Assembly (NCBI RefSeq): GCF_001189845.1
Contig: NZ_LFLZ01000072.1
Location: 1 to 44,804, forward strand
Source of the DNA: Bradyrhizobium tropiciagri
Lineage (GTDB): Bacteria > Pseudomonadota > Alphaproteobacteria > Rhizobiales > Xanthobacteraceae
DNA length: 44,804 bases
Reading direction: 5' to 3'
Both the position numbers and the translations under genes were made by a program. Of the stretch, positions 24,909-32,915 are shown piece by piece. The first letter of the stretch is position 1. Each line of letters opens with the position of its first letter. The notes below the pieces were generated by a model. That model worked only from the letters and a program-made list of their open reading frames with translations, was not told the origin of the DNA and did not search any database.

Positions 24909-25106
24909 TCAATCGATCTTGCGTGCCTCTTCCGGCAGCATGATCGGGATGCCGTCGCGGATCGGATAGGCGAGCTTTGCGGAGCGCGAGATCAGCTCCT
25001 GCCGTGCGGCGTCGAATTCCAGCGGTCCCTTGGTGATCGGGCACACCAGAATTTCGAGCAGCTTTGGGTCGGCGGTGCTTTCGAGGTGATCGGTCGTCGA
25101 ATTCAT
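24909..25106 (-). CDS. Trm112-family (UPF0434) protein
   Basis: The 65-aa protein matches the bacterial Trm112-like family: DPKLLEILVCPITKGPLEFD, then ELISRSAKLAYPIRDGIPIMLPEEAR. In eukaryotes Trm112 is a zinc-binding partner of methyltransferases; the bacterial forms often lack most Cys ligands, and here only one Cys is present. Its partner is unknown. In relatives I expect it beside the LON-domain and CnoX genes, which here lie 7 kb away at 32.2-33.8 kb. Confidence 0.9.
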   Translation of the reverse strand: MNSTTDHLESTADPKLLEILVCPITKGPLEFDAARQELISRSAKLAYPIRDGIPIMLPEEARKID

Positions 25107-25123
25107 TGCGGTCTCCGGCTGCA

Positions 25124-25167
25124 GCGTTTTCGAGCGAAGTGGGTACCGGTTCGCGTGAAGAAAACGC
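25124..25167. repeat. Palindromic repeat with GTGGGTACCGGTTC core
   Basis: Ends GCGTTTTC and GAAAACGC flank a core (GAAGTGGGTACCGGTTCGCG) that is a very common dispersed element of rhizobia. It lies 18 bp upstream of the Trm112 start, so it could be part of that gene's leader. Confidence 0.65.
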
Positions 25168-25211
25168 GTCAGAATAAACTGCCGTGATGTAGCACATCCA
25201 AATGTCAGCTG

Positions 25212-25748
25212 TCAGCGCTTCGTCATCCGCAGCAGCTCGTCGATCGCCGCCTGCTGCTGGGCTTTCGGCAGCGTCTGCTCGGACAGCGCGTAGCCGATGA
25301 ACGCCCAGTAGAAGATCTGCGCCCGGCCGCGCGCCACGTCGTCGGGAAATCCGGCCTGCCGGAGCAGGGTTTCGATATAGCCGATGCGGCGCCGGTCGAC
25401 CTCAAGCACGGCAGCGCGCGCTGCGGCGTCGGTGGTGGCCCAGCTGCGCACCGCGCGTTCCAGCGCCAGCCGCGCCGAGAAGGTCCGGCGCAGCAGCAGC
25501 GCCAGCGCGTCGCCGCCTTGCGGAATGGTCTCGAGCTCGGCGATCACCTGCTCGGCCGCGACCTCGCGCCAATGGTCGAGGATCGCGGCGCGGTAGGCGC
25601 CGATGTCGGCGAAATGCCAGTAGAAGCTGCCGCGCGAGACGCCCATGGCCTTGGCCAGCGGCTCGGCCTTGAGCGCCGTGAAGCCGCGCCGCGCCAGCGT
25701 CTTCAGGCCCTGATCGAGCCAGTCCTTGGCTGAGAGCTGTTCCGTCAT
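25212..25748 (-). CDS. TetR/AcrR-family transcriptional regulator
   Basis: The 178-aa repressor has an N-terminal helix-turn-helix (KTLARRGFTALKAEPLAKAMGVSRGSFYWHFADIGAYRAAIL, residues about 16-57) and a helical ligand-binding C-terminal domain. The ATG at 25748 is chosen because it begins just before the helix-turn-helix; a longer frame has no support. Two palindromes of the same design in the 94-bp gap to the divergent membrane-protein gene are its likely operators. The context of enoyl-CoA hydratase and thioesterase genes suggests an acyl-CoA or fatty-acid ligand, which is inference only. Confidence 0.9.
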   Translation of the reverse strand: MTEQLSAKDWLDQGLKTLARRGFTALKAEPLAKAMGVSRGSFYWHFADIGAYRAAILDHWREVAAEQVIAELETIPQGGDALALLLRRTFSARLALERAVRSWATTDAAARAAVLEVDRRRIGYIETLLRQAGFPDDVARGRAQIFYWAFIGYALSEQTLPKAQQQAAIDELLRMTKR

Positions 25749-25772
25749 GGTTCCCCATCTGCGCCGCCCACC

Positions 25773-25786
25773 ATACACAAGTGTAT
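25773..25786. promoter_or_regulatory. TetR operator O1
   Basis: ATACAC-AA-GTGTAT is a perfect 14-bp palindrome, 25 bp upstream of the TetR start codon. Its last base is the first base of the -35 box of the divergent promoter. It has the same design as O2. Confidence 0.75.
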
Positions 25787-25814
25787 TGACAGGCGCCAGC
25801 CGTTGACGTTTTAT
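25786..25814 (+). promoter_or_regulatory. Predicted sigma-70 promoter for the 25.8-28.3 kb operon
   Basis: TTGACA (25786-25791), a 17-bp spacer and TTTTAT (25809-25814) predict a start near 25821 and a leader of about 22 nt, with GGAG at 25831-25834 before the ATG at 25843. The two operators touch both ends of this promoter. Confidence 0.6.
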
Positions 25815-25832
25815 CCATACAGTACTGTATGG
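25815..25832. promoter_or_regulatory. TetR operator O2
   Basis: CCATACAG-TA-CTGTATGG minus its central pair forms a perfect 18-bp palindrome whose inner 14 bp (ATACAG-TA-CTGTAT) matches the O1 design. It covers the predicted transcription start and initial leader of the operon, a classic repression position. Confidence 0.8.
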
Positions 25833-25842
25833 AGACTTGCCG

Positions 25843-26193
25843 ATGCGTGATCTTCTGCTGCAAGGCGCCGGTACCATCGCCATCCTGGTCAGCCTGATCC
25901 ATGGCGTGCTCGGCGAGACCAAGATATTCGCCCGCGCCACCGTCGAGCCGCCGCGGCTGCGCCTGCTGCTCCGCCTGGTCTATCAGGCCGGCACCGTCGC
26001 CTGGATCGGCGGCGGCGTGCTGCTGATTGCAGCGCCGGCGATGGCCTCCGATGCCGCGCGGCACTGGATCGTGGCGACGCTCGCGGTCGTGTTCGGCTGC
26101 GCCGCGCTGGCGAATGCGGTTGCGACCCGCTTCCGTCATATCGGCTGGATGGCGATGAGCGTGGTCGTGGCGCTCGCTGCCGCCGGCTACTAG
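25843..26193 (+). CDS. Small multi-pass membrane protein
   Basis: The 116-aa protein has about four hydrophobic helices (LLLQGAGTIAILVSLIHGVLG, AGTVAWIGGGVLLIAAPAM, WIVATLAVVFGCAALANAV, GWMAMSVVVALAAAGY) with short loops. I do not recognise a defined family. The ATG at 25843 has GGAG 8 nt upstream. It is the first gene of a probable operon with the enoyl-CoA hydratase 11 bp downstream and is controlled by the divergent TetR. Confidence 0.75.
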   Translation: MRDLLLQGAGTIAILVSLIHGVLGETKIFARATVEPPRLRLLLRLVYQAGTVAWIGGGVLLIAAPAMASDAARHWIVATLAVVFGCAALANAVATRFRHIGWMAMSVVVALAAAGY

Positions 26194-26204
26194 CGGGCGC
26201 AACG

Positions 26205-27011
26205 ATGACGACTGACCGCATCAGCCTGAGCATCGCGGGTGGCGTCGCCGACGTCAGGCTCAACCGTCCCGACAAGCTCAACGCCCTCGATCCGGCGATG
26301 TTTACCGCAATAGCCGACATCGGCGCGCAGCTCGCCGACAACTCAAAGGTCCGCGCCGCGGTGCTGTCGGGCGAAGGCCAGGCCTTCTGCGCCGGCCTCG
26401 ATATCGAGCGCCTGGTCGCGACGACGGAAGGCGAGTCGATCCTCCCGTTTGCCGATCTCGGCCAACGCACGCACGGCATCGCAAATTTCGCGCAGCATCT
26501 GGTGTGGCTCTGGCGCGCGCTGCCGGTGCCGGTGCTCGCTGCCGTCCATGGCATCGCATTCGGCGGCGGCTTTCAGCTGATGCTCGGTGCCGACGTCAGA
26601 TATCTCGCGCCCGGCACGCGCCTTGCCATCATCGAAGCCAAATGGGGGCTGGTGCCCGACATGGCCGGCACGCTGCTGATGCGCCATCTCGCGCGCGAGG
26701 ACGTGGTGCGCGAATTGACCTATACTGCGCGCGTCTTCTCCGCCGACGAAGCGCTCGGTTACGGCTTCGCCACCCGAATCGCCGAAGACCCACGCGCCGC
26801 CGCACTGGAGACCGCCCGCGCGATCGCTGACCGCAGTCCCGATGCGGTCGGCGCCGCCAAGCGGCTGCTCAATCTTGCCGCCGATCGCGATGCGGCGACC
26901 GGGCTCGCCGCCGAGACAGCCGAGCAGGCGCTGCTGCTTGGCGCGCCCAATCACATCGAGGCGGTCAGGGCCAATCTCGAACGACGACCGCCGCAATGGA
27001 GGTTTGCATGA
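26205..27011 (+). CDS. Enoyl-CoA hydratase/isomerase (crotonase) family protein
   Basis: The 268-aa cytosolic enzyme has the crotonase oxyanion-hole segments GEGQAFCAGLDIE (near residue 63) and AVHGIAFGGGFQLMLGADVRY (near residue 112), followed by IEAKWGLVPDMAG. The last includes a Glu at the place of a catalytic acid. Relatives hydrate or isomerise acyl-CoA intermediates of fatty-acid or aromatic breakdown. Its stop overlaps the next start (ATGA), so it is coupled to the thioesterase. Confidence 0.93.
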   Translation: MTTDRISLSIAGGVADVRLNRPDKLNALDPAMFTAIADIGAQLADNSKVRAAVLSGEGQAFCAGLDIERLVATTEGESILPFADLGQRTHGIANFAQHLVWLWRALPVPVLAAVHGIAFGGGFQLMLGADVRYLAPGTRLAIIEAKWGLVPDMAGTLLMRHLAREDVVRELTYTARVFSADEALGYGFATRIAEDPRAAALETARAIADRSPDAVGAAKRLLNLAADRDAATGLAAETAEQALLLGAPNHIEAVRANLERRPPQWRFA

Positions 27012-27428
27012 CCACTGGAGCGGGATTCGATCTGGAGCGTCTGATCGCGACCAATGCGTCGGCGGCCTTCAACCGGCTTGTCGGCCTCGAGGTGATTTCC
27101 GCCGCGCGGCGAAGTGGAGCTGCGTATGCCCTGGCGCGATGATCTCACCCAGTATGCAGGCCACCTGCACGCCGGCATGATCGCGGCACTGCTCGACACC
27201 GCCTGCGGCTTTGCCGCCGCGTCCGTCGTGGGCTCGGTCACCGCTTCGCATTTCTCGATGAACTGCCTGAGGCCTGCAGTGGGCCGCGGCTTCATCGCCA
27301 AGGGCACATTGGTGCGTGCCGGCCGCCGGCAGGTCTTCGCGCGCGCCGAGCTGTTTGCCGCGAACGAGCAGGGCGAGGCCGCGCTGGTCGCGACCGGCGA
27401 GACGGTGCTGATCCCGCTCGCGGCCTGA
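27008..27428 (+). pseudogene. PaaI-type hotdog thioesterase, interrupted by one apparent frameshift
   Basis: The natural ATG at 27008 overlaps the hydratase stop. It reads FDLERLIATNASAAFNRLVGLEVISA in two shorter pieces before losing frame near 27101-27110. The rest, in another frame, reads ELRMPWRDDLTQYAGHLHAG, MIAALLDTACGFAAAS and ends ETVLIPLA, a standard PaaI/YdiI hotdog fold. The gap in GCGCGG sequence fits loss of two bases (or gain of one). Full length would be about 140 aa, typical. A GTG at 27114 could start only a truncated product. These enzymes release free acids from acyl-CoA. Confidence 0.85.
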
Positions 27429-27451
27429 TCGGTCAACATTGGAGCATGAAC

Positions 27452-28264
27452 ATGTCTCTCGTCCTCGTCACCGGCGGGACGGGCCATCTCGGCCGCGATC
27501 TCGTCGATCAACTCGTCCAGGCTGGGCACCGCGTGCGTGTCTTCGCGAGGTCCCCGCAGGCACGGACCGACGTCGAGTGGGCGATCGGCGATCTCGCCAC
27601 CGGGCAAGGCTTGCGAACTGCGTTGAACGACGTGCACACCGTGATCAATGCCGCGACACATTCGCCGATCGCTCGCCGCGGCGGCTTCAGGCCGGTCGAC
27701 TTCTTCAAGTCACCGTCGGCGGTGGATGTCGAGGGGACCGCGCGGTTGCTGGCCTTCAGCCACGATGCCGGCGTGCAGCATGTCCTTCAGGTCTCGATCG
27801 TCGGGCTCGATGAAGCGACGCTGCCCTATGCACGCGTCAAGCTTGCTGGCGAGCAATTGGTCCGACAGTCGCACGTCTCATGGTCGGTGGTTCGCGCAAT
27901 GCCGTTCCACTATCTCCTCGAGGATCTGTTGGCAGGCGTGTCCGGTCTTCCGGTGTGGCCGATACCTCGTGCGACGTTCAATCCGGTCGATATATCCGAC
28001 GTCGCGGACTATCTCGTCAGATGCGCCTTCGACGGAGGACGCGGCATGCGCGCCGAGATCGGCGGACCCGACGACCTCTGCCTGGTCGAGATCGCCCGGC
28101 AGTTTCAGGCAGCGCGTGGGCTCCGCCGTGTCATCCTGCCCGTACCACTGTCGGACAAGGCTGCGCGGGGTATGGGTTTTGTGGTGAGCCAAGGGGTCCG
28201 CGGCACGCGGTCATGGGCGGATTGGTTGAAGCAGGCTTCCGGGCGGTGGCGGTCGGCCGCGTAA
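27452..28264 (+). CDS. NAD(P)-binding NmrA-like/SDR family protein
   Basis: The 270-aa protein is an atypical short-chain dehydrogenase fold with TGGTGHLGRDLVDQLVQAGH as dinucleotide-binding loop at the N-terminus. It shows no Tyr-x-x-x-Lys catalytic pair that I can place with confidence, as in NmrA-type sensors and isoflavone reductase-like enzymes. Later segments (WSVVRAMPFHYLLEDLL, FNPVDISDVADYLV) match that group. The start at 27452 is preferred, since GGAG lies 7 nt upstream. It is the last gene of the TetR-controlled operon. Confidence 0.85.
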   Translation: MSLVLVTGGTGHLGRDLVDQLVQAGHRVRVFARSPQARTDVEWAIGDLATGQGLRTALNDVHTVINAATHSPIARRGGFRPVDFFKSPSAVDVEGTARLLAFSHDAGVQHVLQVSIVGLDEATLPYARVKLAGEQLVRQSHVSWSVVRAMPFHYLLEDLLAGVSGLPVWPIPRATFNPVDISDVADYLVRCAFDGGRGMRAEIGGPDDLCLVEIARQFQAARGLRRVILPVPLSDKAARGMGFVVSQGVRGTRSWADWLKQASGRWRSAA

Positions 28265-28471
28265 TCGGTTGTTCCCGAAAGCAATCGCTGAAGCACAAGG
28301 TGCGCGGAACAACGGCAAACAAGTCCGCGCCATAGAGCACGTGTTCTAAATTTATGGGGCCATCAATTTCCGTGCGGAATCGGCTTACGCGCGGATAACC
28401 ATGCCACTGAAAGTTGTAGAAAATTATCGAGAAGACAATCCAATCGGCCTAGCTTGTCCACGCGGACAACG

Positions 28472-31021
28472 ATGGACCGACGCATGTTTCGTGTTCTGAC
28501 GTGCCTTTCAGGTGAGCATGACTGGCGGCTGGTTCTGCTGGCCGGACTGGTCTGCTTCGTTGCCAGCATTGTCGCGGTCAACATCTTCCATCGCGCGATC
28601 GCCTCGCAGGCGCGGACGCGGCTGATCTGGATCGCGATCGCGGGCGCTGCGATCGGCTACGGCATCTGGGCAACGCATTTCGTCGCCATGTTGGCCTACG
28701 AGCCGGGCGTGCCGACCGGCTACGGGATCGTTCTCACCGCGCTGTCGCTTGCGGTGGCGATGATGCTGACATCCGGCGGCCTCGGCCTTGCTGCCAGCGA
28801 CTCCAGCCCCTGGCGGGCGCCGGTCGGCGGCGCCGTGATCGGAGCCGGCATCGCCAGCATGCATTATCTTGGAATGTGGGCGCTGGAAGTGCCGGGCCAC
28901 GTGGTGTGGTCGATGGACCTCGTGGCCGCCTCCATCGTGCTCGGCATGCTGTTCGGTTACGCCGCGCTGGCGACCGCGGTCCGTTACCAGGATCGCTGGT
29001 CGTCGCTGGTCGCGGCGCTGTTGCTGACGCTTGCGATCGTGTCGCATCATTTCACCGCGATGGGCGCGGTCGAGATCATTCCGGATCCGTTGCTCGCTCC
29101 GGAGGCCCTGTCGCTCTCTCCCGCCTTCCTCGCCATCGTGATCGCGGGCGTGGCGCTCTCGGTACTCGGGATGAGCCTGGTCGGCGTGCTCGCGGACCGA
29201 CGCCTCGCGCTTCGCACCCGCCGCTTCGAGGAGATCATCCGCCAGCTGTCGCTGGCGCGCCAGCAGGTCGAGGCGTCGCAGAAGGAGCTCGAGCAACAGA
29301 GGTTCCGGCTCGATACCGCGATCAACCACATGGGCGAGGGCCTCTGCATGTTCGATGCGGAGAAGCGCCTCGTCGTCTGCAATGATCGCTACGCCAAGAT
29401 GTACCGGCTGCCGCCCGAATTGCTGATGCCCGGCACTGCCCATCGCGAGATCATCACGCACCGGATCGCCAATGGCATTCTCAAGGGCGAGACCAATGAC
29501 AACGCCGCGACCGAGAAGCTCGCCACGCTGAACGCGCTGCCGGCCGACGAGATCAGCAGCCGGGTCGACGAGCTTGCCGACGGCCGGCTGATCTGCGTGA
29601 CGCGGCAGCCGATGCCCGGCGGCGGCTGGGTCGCAACCCATCGCGACGTCACCGAACAGCGGCGCTCCGAGGCCAAGATCACCCATATGGCGCAACACGA
29701 CGCGCTGACCGACCTGCCGAATCGCGTGCTGCTCAAGGAATGGATGGAGCAGGCGCTTTCCGGCGCGAGGTGCGGTGGGCCGGGTCTTGCGGTGCTGATG
29801 CTCGATCTCGATCGCTTCAAGGACGTCAACGACACGCTCGGACATCCGGCGGGGGATGCGTTGCTGAAGTCGGTGGCCGCGCGGCTCCGCCGCTGCGTCA
29901 GCGACACGACGCTGGTCGCGCGGCTCGGCGGCGACGAGTTCGCTGTCATCGACTACGTCAGCGATCCGGTCACCGAGGCCGGCATGCTCGCGGAGAAGAT
30001 CCGGAAGGCGCTCAGCGAGCCGATCGATCTCGGCGATCATCGGGTGACCACCACGACCAGCATCGGCATCGCGCTCGCACCGCGCGACGGCACCGATTCG
30101 GACGAGGTCCTGCGCAGCGCCGATCTTGCGCTCTATTCGGCCAAGAGCGGTGGACGCGGCTCGTTCCGTTTCTTCGAGCCGGAGTTCGACCGGTTGCTGC
30201 AGGCCCGGCGCAGCCTCGAGCGCGACATGCGCAGTGCGCTCGCCAATGGCGAGTTCGAGCTGCATTATCAGCCGTTCATCCATGTCGCGAGCGGGGAGAC
30301 CTGCGGCTTCGAGGCGCTGCTGCGGTGGCACCATCCGCAGCGCGGCATGGTCTCGCCGGCGCAGTTCATTCCGCTCGCGGAAGAGACCGGCCTGATCGTG
30401 CCGCTCGGGGAATGGGTGCTGCGCACTGCCTGTGCGGAAGCCGCCAAATGGCCCGGCGATCTCAAGATCGCGATCAACCTGTCGCCGGTGCAGTTCAGGA
30501 GCCCGGAGCTGGTCCCGGTGATCGTGCACGCGCTGGCGAGTGCGGGAATTTCTCCTGACAGGCTCGAGCTCGAAGTCACCGAAACGGCCATCATCCAGGA
30601 CAGCGAGGCGGTGTTCGCGGCGCTCAGCCAGCTGCACGATCTCGGGGTGCGGATTGCACTCGACGATTTCGGCACCGGCTATTCCTCGCTGAGCTTCCTG
30701 CAGAAGTTTCCGTTCGACAAGGTCAAGATCGACCGCAGCTTCGTGTCCGAGCTCTCCGGTGCATCGGACGAGTCGCGCCGGATCGCGCGGGCGATCGTTC
30801 GCTTCGCCGTCAGCCTCGGCAAGACGACGACGGCCGAAGGCGTCGAGACCAGGGAGCAGCTCGATATCCTGCGCGCCGACGCCTGCGTGGAAGTGCAGGG
30901 CTTCCACTTCAGCCCGCCGGTGCAGAGCGAGAAGGTCGCGCAGATGATCGGTGAGCGGGTCCCGGCAGCGGCCGAACGCCCTGCTGTGGTTCGTCGCGCA
31001 ATGGCGGGTGCCGCGTCCTGA
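28472..31021 (+). CDS. MHYT-PAS-GGDEF-EAL c-di-GMP signalling protein
   Basis: The protein of about 849 aa has an N-terminal MHYT integral-membrane sensor of about seven helices. Its repeats read WATHFVAM, SMHYLGM and SHHFTAMGAV; MHYT domains are proposed to bind copper and sense gases or redox. A coiled segment and a PAS domain (LDTAINHMGEGLCMFDAEKR to VTEQR) follow. Next are a GGDEF domain (RLGGDEF near residue 485) and an EAL domain (FEALLRWHHP near 613, NLSPVQF, DDFGTGYSSL, KIDRSFV). Both catalytic motifs look intact, so it may make or degrade c-di-GMP. The usual RxxD inhibitory site before GGDEF is not in register. A TTG at 28454 is an alternative start. Confidence 0.93.
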   Translation: MDRRMFRVLTCLSGEHDWRLVLLAGLVCFVASIVAVNIFHRAIASQARTRLIWIAIAGAAIGYGIWATHFVAMLAYEPGVPTGYGIVLTALSLAVAMMLTSGGLGLAASDSSPWRAPVGGAVIGAGIASMHYLGMWALEVPGHVVWSMDLVAASIVLGMLFGYAALATAVRYQDRWSSLVAALLLTLAIVSHHFTAMGAVEIIPDPLLAPEALSLSPAFLAIVIAGVALSVLGMSLVGVLADRRLALRTRRFEEIIRQLSLARQQVEASQKELEQQRFRLDTAINHMGEGLCMFDAEKRLVVCNDRYAKMYRLPPELLMPGTAHREIITHRIANGILKGETNDNAATEKLATLNALPADEISSRVDELADGRLICVTRQPMPGGGWVATHRDVTEQRRSEAKITHMAQHDALTDLPNRVLLKEWMEQALSGARCGGPGLAVLMLDLDRFKDVNDTLGHPAGDALLKSVAARLRRCVSDTTLVARLGGDEFAVIDYVSDPVTEAGMLAEKIRKALSEPIDLGDHRVTTTTSIGIALAPRDGTDSDEVLRSADLALYSAKSGGRGSFRFFEPEFDRLLQARRSLERDMRSALANGEFELHYQPFIHVASGETCGFEALLRWHHPQRGMVSPAQFIPLAEETGLIVPLGEWVLRTACAEAAKWPGDLKIAINLSPVQFRSPELVPVIVHALASAGISPDRLELEVTETAIIQDSEAVFAALSQLHDLGVRIALDDFGTGYSSLSFLQKFPFDKVKIDRSFVSELSGASDESRRIARAIVRFAVSLGKTTTAEGVETREQLDILRADACVEVQGFHFSPPVQSEKVAQMIGERVPAAAERPAVVRRAMAGAAS

Positions 31022-31244
31022 TCGAAGGCGCGCGCCGGCAGATTCGGAACTCCGTAAGGCGTAAGGCCGCAGCACGCGGTCAAAACCGAATTGCGCGTGG
31101 AGCGCAAAGCGGTTTTCGCGGCGGTTAGAATTTCTCTAAAGGCTGCCGCTGCCGCGCTTCCTTGACTTGGCAATCCCCTCGGCATTGTTCACCCATGTGC
31201 TCGGCGCGATGTGCGTTGTGGGCATGATCGTCAACGGAGGGGAG

Positions 31245-31529
31245 ATGCGCGTGAGAGTGATTTTGAGCGCTGTGCTTGCAGCTGGTGTTCTGGGGCTTGC
31301 GGGATCGGCGGCGTTGGCCGACGGCTACAAGACTTGTACCAAGCTCGACAAGGCGTCCTGGAAGCCGGCAAGCGATGCCGAAGCCAAGGCCAAGGCGGCC
31401 GGCTACGAGGTGCGCCGCTCGAAGGTCGAAGGCTCCTGCTACGAAGTGTACGGCGTCAAGGAAGGCAAGCTCTACGAGCTGTTCTACAGCCCGGAAGATC
31501 TCAGTCTGAAGCACACGATCGCCAAGTGA
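31245..31529 (+). CDS. PepSY-domain periplasmic protein
   Basis: The 94-aa protein has a signal peptide (RVRVILSAVLAAGVLGLAG, then ALA) and one PepSY-like domain (WKPASDAEAKAKAAGYEVRR, SCYEVYGVKEGKLYELFYSP). Such small PepSY proteins often accompany cytochrome b561-type membrane proteins; the role may be redox or protease-inhibitor related. The start at 31245 follows GGAGGGGAG. It lies 34 bp before the cytochrome b gene. Confidence 0.85.
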   Translation: MRVRVILSAVLAAGVLGLAGSAALADGYKTCTKLDKASWKPASDAEAKAKAAGYEVRRSKVEGSCYEVYGVKEGKLYELFYSPEDLSLKHTIAK

Positions 31530-31563
31530 ATCGTCAGGCGAATCGCCAAGTGAAGCGGCGGTG

Positions 31564-32118
31564 ATGACGGAGGCGGCGCCGGGCGCCCGCGGCGCGACCA
31601 GCGTGCAGGTCTGGGACCTGCCGCTGCGGCTGTGGCACTGGGCGCTCGCCATCCTCGTCCTGGTCGCGTGGGTGACGCCCAGCTTCTGTGACGGGCTGCA
31701 TCGGCTAGCGGGCTATTCCGTGATCGGGCTGTTGGCGTTCCGGTTGATCTGGGGCTTTGCCGGCACGCGCTATGCGCGTTTCGGCAAGCTCGGCGTCCGG
31801 CTGCGCGCCGCGCCGCGCTACATCTGGAATCTCCGCCGCGGCATCACCGGCCGCTATATCGGGCTCAATCCCGCGGGCACCGTGATGCTGGTGGCGCTGC
31901 TGCTCACGCTCGCGGTATCCGCGATCACCGGCGCAATGGAAGTCACCGTGACCTTCTTCGGCGTCTGGTGGGTCGAAGACACCCACGCCTATGCTTCGGA
32001 TGCAGTGATGATCCTGGTCGCCCTGCATGTGCTCGGCGTCATCGTGGTGGGACTATTGCAGCGTCAGAATCTGGTGCGTGCGATGTTCACCGGACGCAAG
32101 CAGCTTCGCGATCGCTGA
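31564..32118 (+). CDS. Cytochrome b561/Ni-Fe hydrogenase b-type cytochrome
   Basis: The 184-aa inner-membrane diheme protein has four helices with His ligands at LRLWHWALAI, DGLHRLAGY, EDTHAYAS and ALHVLGVIVVG. It ends with the QRQNLVRAMFTGRKQ tail usual in this family. It probably passes electrons between the quinone pool and a periplasmic partner. A GTG at 31561 is an alternative start. It forms a unit with the PepSY gene. Confidence 0.9.
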   Translation: MTEAAPGARGATSVQVWDLPLRLWHWALAILVLVAWVTPSFCDGLHRLAGYSVIGLLAFRLIWGFAGTRYARFGKLGVRLRAAPRYIWNLRRGITGRYIGLNPAGTVMLVALLLTLAVSAITGAMEVTVTFFGVWWVEDTHAYASDAVMILVALHVLGVIVVGLLQRQNLVRAMFTGRKQLRDR

Positions 32119-32137
32119 TCAACGCGTGGCTTTTGTT

Positions 32138-32213
32138 TGGGCATGATCTCCGCGCAAACGCGGAGCGTTTGTCGCGCGGGAAAACCGCTTCGCACTTTTC
32201 CGGATCATGCTCA
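32138..32213. repeat. Palindromic repeat, GCATGATC family, copy 1
   Basis: Ends GCATGATC and GATCATGC flank an inner GCGCAAACGCGGAGCG/GCGG-type stem and the recurrent TTTTCCGGATCATGC arm. It lies between the convergent cytochrome b and LON-domain genes, so it may act as a hairpin between the two transcripts. Confidence 0.7.
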
Positions 32214-32885
32214 TTGCACCGGCGGATCGCCCGAGGTGCGCTTCTTGGCGAGGTCCATCTCGGTGACGGCGATCAGGATCTCGGCGCGGGTCTTCAGGTC
32301 GGGCGCCTCGAGCATCGCCTGCTTTTCGGCCGGTCCATAGGGCGACATCATCGCCAGCGCATTGACCAGCGCTTCGTTGGGCGCGGACTCGATGCCCTCC
32401 CAGTCGACCTTCAGATTGTTGGCTTCCAGGAAATCGGCGAGCACCTCGAGCAGCGCCTTGCGGTCGACGGCCTCCTCGCCCTTGCGCGCGGTGAAGTCGC
32501 CGGTGAAGGAGAAGAAATCGACCTTGCACTGCCGGTAGGGCGTCTGCACGTTCAATTCCTCGACCACCTTGAAGCGCGCGACGCCGGTCAGTTCGAGGAT
32601 GTAGCGGCCGTCGCCGGATTCGGCGAGCTGGGTGATGCGGCCGACGCAGCCGATGCGGAACAGCACCGGCTTCGCCTCCTTCTGCGAATGAGTCACGTCC
32701 GGCTGGATCATGCCGATCAGGCGGTGACCGTCGCGCAGCGCATCGTCGACCATCGCGAGATACCGCGGCTCGAAGATGTTGAGCGGCATCTGGCCGCGCG
32801 GCAGCAACAGCGCGCCGGGCAGCGGGAACACCGGGATCACCTCGGGGAGCTCGCCGGGCCCGCGATATTCGGCATTGATCGGCAT
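32211..32885 (-). CDS. LON peptidase substrate-binding domain protein
   Basis: The 224-aa protein consists of the N-terminal substrate-binding fold of Lon alone, without ATPase or protease domains: LPEVIPVFPLPGALLLPRGQMPLNIFEPRY in its first half, and IGCVGRITQLAESGDGRYILEL. Its role is unknown; it may deliver clients to proteases. It follows cnoX by 30 bp, forming the cnoX-LON operon seen in many alphaproteobacteria. Confidence 0.93.
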   Translation of the reverse strand: MPINAEYRGPGELPEVIPVFPLPGALLLPRGQMPLNIFEPRYLAMVDDALRDGHRLIGMIQPDVTHSQKEAKPVLFRIGCVGRITQLAESGDGRYILELTGVARFKVVEELNVQTPYRQCKVDFFSFTGDFTARKGEEAVDRKALLEVLADFLEANNLKVDWEGIESAPNEALVNALAMMSPYGPAEKQAMLEAPDLKTRAEILIAVTEMDLAKKRTSGDPPVQ

Positions 32886-32915
32886 CTGCGGTCCCGCTGC
32901 TGTGACGGGCGAATT

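Noticed and set aside
25212..25940. Longer TetR frame reading through the operator region
   Set aside because: The extra 64 codons cover both operators and show no family resemblance. The ATG at 25748 sits in front of the helix-turn-helix.
28265..28471. Possible small gene upstream of the MHYT protein
   Set aside because: The short frames lack ribosome sites and codon bias. The region is relatively AT-rich and is better read as promoter.
28508..31075. 855-codon frame opposite the MHYT-GGDEF-EAL gene
   Set aside because: It mirrors that gene with no recognisable motif and an Arg/His-rich sequence. High GC removes stop codons on the opposite strand.
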